Assembly: GCA_021162225.1 (NCBI GenBank)
Contig: JAGGZB010000174.1
Location: 1-7,865 of the forward strand
DNA length: 7,865 bases
Direction of reading: 5' to 3'
Source of the DNA: Candidatus Bathyarchaeota archaeon
Lineage (GTDB): Archaea; Thermoproteota; Bathyarchaeia; Bathyarchaeales; DTEX01
The first letter of the stretch is position 1; every line of letters begins with the position of its first letter. Positions 5,738-7,865 of the stretch are shown here, piece after piece. Below the pieces are notes generated by a model. It made no database searches, was not told where the DNA came from, and saw only the letters and a program-made list of their open reading frames with translations. Position numbers and translations under genes: made by a program.

Positions 5738-6412
5738 TTGAAGGTTGTATTAAGGATCGGCGGCTCGGTTATCGCATCTCCGCCGAATCCACATCTCATG
5801 AATAAATACGTCGAGATTATTAGAAGGCTGCTGGGTGAGAAGCATCAAGTCGTCGTGGTAGTCGGCGGCGGTAAACCGGCAAGAGATTTTATTCAATTAG
5901 CAAAGAAGATGGGCTTGGAAGAACGTGAGCAAGATGAAGTGGCTATATCAGCCTCGAGGATAATGGCCCAGCTAGTGGCGATGAAGCTAGGGGGCTATGG
6001 ATGGAAGGATATTCCTAGGTCATTATCGGATGCTGTTGCGGCCTTCAGAGAGAGGGGTATCGTGGTGATGGGGGGACTTAAGCCCGGAATGACGACGGAT
6101 GCTGTTGCGGCTCTTGTAGCCTTGGAGATCGATGCTGACTTGATAATAAAGGCTACAAACCAGGATGGGGTCTACACGAAGGATCCTGAAAAATATGCTG
6201 ATGCCGAGAAGATCGATGAAATCACGTTTGAAGACTTAAGTAAGTTGCTCGAGAAAGATAAACACGTGGCTGGGATACATCAGATAATCGATCCTGAAGC
6301 GGTTCGAATATTGAAAAAGAAGCGTATAAGAATGCTTGTTGTAAACGGCTTTAACCCTCAAAATGTTATTGCGGCTTTGAAGGGAGAAAGGATTGGAACG
6401 GTCATAGAGTAG
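5738..6412 (+). CDS. pyrH: UMP kinase (uridylate kinase), archaeal type
   Basis: Amino-acid-kinase-fold enzyme of 224 aa that phosphorylates UMP to UDP with ATP in pyrimidine nucleotide synthesis. The sequence from the TTG start is KVVLRIGGSV (the N-terminal phosphate-binding strand-loop, 2-11), then VVVVVGGGKPARDFIQLAK (38-56). VMGGLKPGMTTDAVAALVA (110-128) matches the archaeal VMGGTHPGHTTDAVAALLA block, and ATNQDGVYTKDP (139-150) is the nucleotide-binding segment. HQIIDPEAVRIL and GERIGTVIE close the protein. Archaeal UMP kinases are about 220-230 aa and begin just before the IGGSV strand, which supports TTG 5738. The same frame is open back to 5444, but the extra 98 residues overlap the MBL gene on the other strand and resemble nothing in the family. 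The last 11 bp overlap the end of the convergent ADP-ribosylglycohydrolase gene. Confidence 0.93.
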   Translation: MKVVLRIGGSVIASPPNPHLMNKYVEIIRRLLGEKHQVVVVVGGGKPARDFIQLAKKMGLEEREQDEVAISASRIMAQLVAMKLGGYGWKDIPRSLSDAVAAFRERGIVVMGGLKPGMTTDAVAALVALEIDADLIIKATNQDGVYTKDPEKYADAEKIDEITFEDLSKLLEKDKHVAGIHQIIDPEAVRILKKKRIRMLVVNGFNPQNVIAALKGERIGTVIE

Positions 6413-7739
6413 CGTCTCGAGCATTCGCTAGAGTCTTCTTTGCATGACTGAATGTTCGCCTGGCTAAATCTGATATTCTGCTGTCGTTATATTTTGATAT
6501 GAAGCTCTCAACCCTGTCATTTAATGGAGCAATCCACTTTTCTGGTAATCTTTCAGCTCCAAGCATGACTCCGACTATCGAGCCGACCGTTGCGCCGTTA
6601 CAGTCTGTGTCCCACCCTCCCATGACACTTATTGTTATGCTCTTCTCGAAGTCTCCCTCTCCGTAGAGTAGCCCTAGAATAACGAGCGCGGTATTATTGA
6701 TTACATGAACAGGATGATAGTTGCCGTATTTATCATTTATCTTAGCCCATGCCTCTCTCCAGTCGCTGTATTTCTTCCTCCATGTGACGACGTCTCTGAC
6801 GGCTTCTGATAGTCTAGAATTGGCAGGAATCTCGGATAGACCTATGGATATGATCTCGTCAATATCGTTTGTAGCGAACGCTGCGCTGATCATGGCGCTT
6901 ATAAGCATTTCGCCGTATATGCCATTTTTAACATGAGAGAGTCTCGCATCCCTAAATGCGAGTTCAGCTCCATACTCAGGCATTCCCGGAGTCACGTATC
7001 CCCACGTATCAGCCCGTATCCGGGCTCCGATCCATTCCCTGTAGGGATTCATATGCGTAGCTGTTTCCGGAGGGGAAAGCCCATCGACGAGATTTTTGTA
7101 AGCGATTCGCTCGGCGGTGTATACCTGCAGATATGGGAGGTTACTTAACCACGCTCGGCCTATATCCTCGGTTGTGAACTCGAATCCATACGTTTCGAGT
7201 ACGTGAAGATTCAGAATCGTATAGTCTATATCGTCATCTCTTACCATACGATCTATGTTGCCTCTAAGAAGCTCGGTTTGGGATATTCTGCTCTTAAGCC
7301 AGCTCTCAGCGTCTTCTGGAAGTTCACGTAGCGGCGGAAAATAGTCACTAAGTGGGTATGCGTCAGCAGTCTTCAGCCACCTTTCTATATGTTCTCGACG
7401 AAGGCCCTCAACTGGTTTTCCGAGGAGGCAACCTGCACATCGACCGAGCCATCCGCCGTAAATCTTGTCGAGAATCTCACTATCTGACATCCTCACAGAC
7501 AGTCTCCTCGGCCCTCTAGGTCTTTCCTTACGGATCTCATCTAAGATCGAAGGTTCACTGTATGGAAAATCCGGTGCGGGATTAAGGTTACTAAGTCTCT
7601 CCATTATATCCATTAATTGCGAAACGTTTTTCTCTTTAATCTTCGCTAGAGCTGATCTGGCTTCAGAAACATCGCAACCTTCCTCTCTCCTCTGCTTCAC
7701 CTCATACAAAACAAGCCTTTCAAGCTCATCATAGCTCAT
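6402..7739 (-). CDS. ADP-ribosylglycohydrolase-family protein (DraG/ARH-like) with N-terminal helical extension
   Basis: Protein of 445 aa from ATG 7739. Residues about 90-425 are an ADP-ribosylglycohydrolase domain: DKIYGGWLGRCAGCLLGKPVEG (about 91-112) is the characteristic entry motif. RDDDIDYT (167-174) corresponds to the first metal-binding TDDT-type segment. GGWDTDCNGATVG (374-386) corresponds to the second, with paired Asp-Thr-Asp. These acidic residues normally hold two Mg ions, so the site looks intact. The family removes ADP-ribose from arginine, serine or other acceptors, or acts on related N-glycosides; the exact substrate is not readable. The first 90 or so residues are helical and charged (YDELERLVLYEVKQRREEG) and are not part of the catalytic domain. 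The start is set by GGGTGAT 7 nt upstream; the in-frame GTG at 7751 lies inside that motif. There is no signal peptide, and no ADP-ribosyltransferase gene is visible in the window. Confidence 0.87.
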   Translation of the reverse strand: MSYDELERLVLYEVKQRREEGCDVSEARSALAKIKEKNVSQLMDIMERLSNLNPAPDFPYSEPSILDEIRKERPRGPRRLSVRMSDSEILDKIYGGWLGRCAGCLLGKPVEGLRREHIERWLKTADAYPLSDYFPPLRELPEDAESWLKSRISQTELLRGNIDRMVRDDDIDYTILNLHVLETYGFEFTTEDIGRAWLSNLPYLQVYTAERIAYKNLVDGLSPPETATHMNPYREWIGARIRADTWGYVTPGMPEYGAELAFRDARLSHVKNGIYGEMLISAMISAAFATNDIDEIISIGLSEIPANSRLSEAVRDVVTWRKKYSDWREAWAKINDKYGNYHPVHVINNTALVILGLLYGEGDFEKSITISVMGGWDTDCNGATVGSIVGVMLGAERLPEKWIAPLNDRVESFISKYNDSRISDLARRTFSHAKKTLANARDATL

Positions 7740-7746
7740 CAAAGAA

Positions 7747-7753
7747 ATCACCC
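7747..7753 (-). promoter_or_regulatory. Ribosome binding site GGGTGAT for the ADP-ribosylglycohydrolase gene
   Basis: On the minus strand GGGTGAT is a full match to the GGTGAT part of the archaeal Shine-Dalgarno, 7 nt before ATG 7739. It overlaps the upstream GTG at 7751, which rules that codon out as the likely start. Confidence 0.7.
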
Positions 7754-7776
7754 ATAATAATATCTCGCAGAAGCCT

Positions 7777-7788
7777 AAAAACTTAAGG
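7777..7788 (-). promoter_or_regulatory. Possible TATA box for the ADP-ribosylglycohydrolase gene
   Basis: cttaagttttta on the minus strand lies at the right distance to start transcription near 7755-7757, just ahead of the ribosome site. The box departs from the consensus, so confidence is low. Confidence 0.3.
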
Positions 7789-7799
7789 GAATAATAGCA

Positions 7800-7814
7800 T
7801 ACTCACGCTGAGTA
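7800..7814. repeat. Perfect 15-bp dyad TACTCA-CGC-TGAGTA
   Basis: Six base pairs of perfect inverted symmetry around a 3-nt centre, lying about 60 bp upstream of the ADP-ribosylglycohydrolase start. It has the size of a dimeric regulator half-site pair. It could also form a small hairpin in a transcript. There is no T-run after it on either strand that would make it a terminator. Confidence 0.5.
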
Positions 7815-7849
7815 GTTAATGGTTATAATCTTTATTATGGAAGATTAAC
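7815..7849. repeat. Nested AT-rich inverted repeats (GTTAAT...ATTAAC around ATAAT-cttt-ATTAT)
   Basis: The outer arms are GTTAAT (7815-7820) and ATTAAC (7844-7849); the inner arms are ATAAT (7825-7829) and ATTAT (7834-7838). The block abuts the 15-bp dyad. On the plus strand the sequence ggttataatc inside it resembles a TATA box that would drive a rightward gene beyond the window. AT-rich sequence forms such dyads by chance fairly often, so function is uncertain. Confidence 0.4.
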
Positions 7850-7865
7850 AGAAAAGATAATAGGC

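Noticed and set aside
6933..7734. Plus-strand frames opposite the ADP-ribosylglycohydrolase gene
   Set aside because: All are antisense to a well-supported coding region and show no domain of their own.
1..7865. CRISPR array, insertion sequence, tRNA, rRNA or defence cassette
   Set aside because: Looked for on both strands; no regularly spaced repeats, transposase motifs, terminal repeats or tRNA signature were seen.

Overview
The window reads as chromosomal DNA of an archaeon, probably a thermophile. It encodes an archaeal class-I release factor (aRF1), a PDCD5-family protein, an archaeal-type valyl-tRNA synthetase and an archaeal-type UMP kinase. Starts are preceded by GGAGG/GGTGA Shine-Dalgarno motifs, and AT-rich TATA-like boxes lie at archaeal spacing. 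Proteins are rich in Lys, Glu and Arg, and AGA/AGG and ATA codons are common. The ValRS resembles the form I remember from Crenarchaeota and relatives, so a TACK-type lineage is my best guess, but the sequence alone does not fix the taxon.

Layout: (1) 2-271 +, the C-terminal end of a SWIM zinc-finger protein cut by the window edge. (2) 348-1610 +, aRF1, with all three diagnostic motifs. (3) 1691-2071 +, a small charged PDCD5-family protein. (4) 2072-2284, a 213-nt intergenic stretch with an unexplained TATA-like box, a dyad and two GC-rich hairpins, followed by the valS promoter. (5) 2285-4744 +, ValRS with three departures from usual signature residues. (6) 4763-5593 -, a metallo-beta-lactamase-fold hydrolase, convergent with valS. 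(7) 5594-5737, a divergent promoter region. (8) 5738-6412 +, UMP kinase beginning at a TTG codon. (9) 6402-7739 -, an ADP-ribosylglycohydrolase-family protein that overlaps the end of the UMP kinase gene tail-to-tail by 11 bp. (10) 7740-7865, an AT-rich upstream region with stacked inverted repeats.

The left half concerns translation: aRF1 releases the finished peptide, ValRS charges tRNA-Val, and PDCD5 proteins bind nucleic acid or chaperone-type partners. UMP kinase supplies UDP for nucleotide synthesis. The MBL hydrolase and the ADP-ribosylglycohydrolase have recognisable catalytic folds, but their substrates cannot be read from context. Each gene appears to have its own promoter, so this is a row of single genes rather than an operon. 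I see no CRISPR array, insertion sequence, tRNA, rRNA or defence cassette. The window is mostly housekeeping. The points most worth checking are the 2072-2284 element, the atypical ValRS motifs, the ADP-ribosylglycohydrolase subfamily and the dyads at the right edge.
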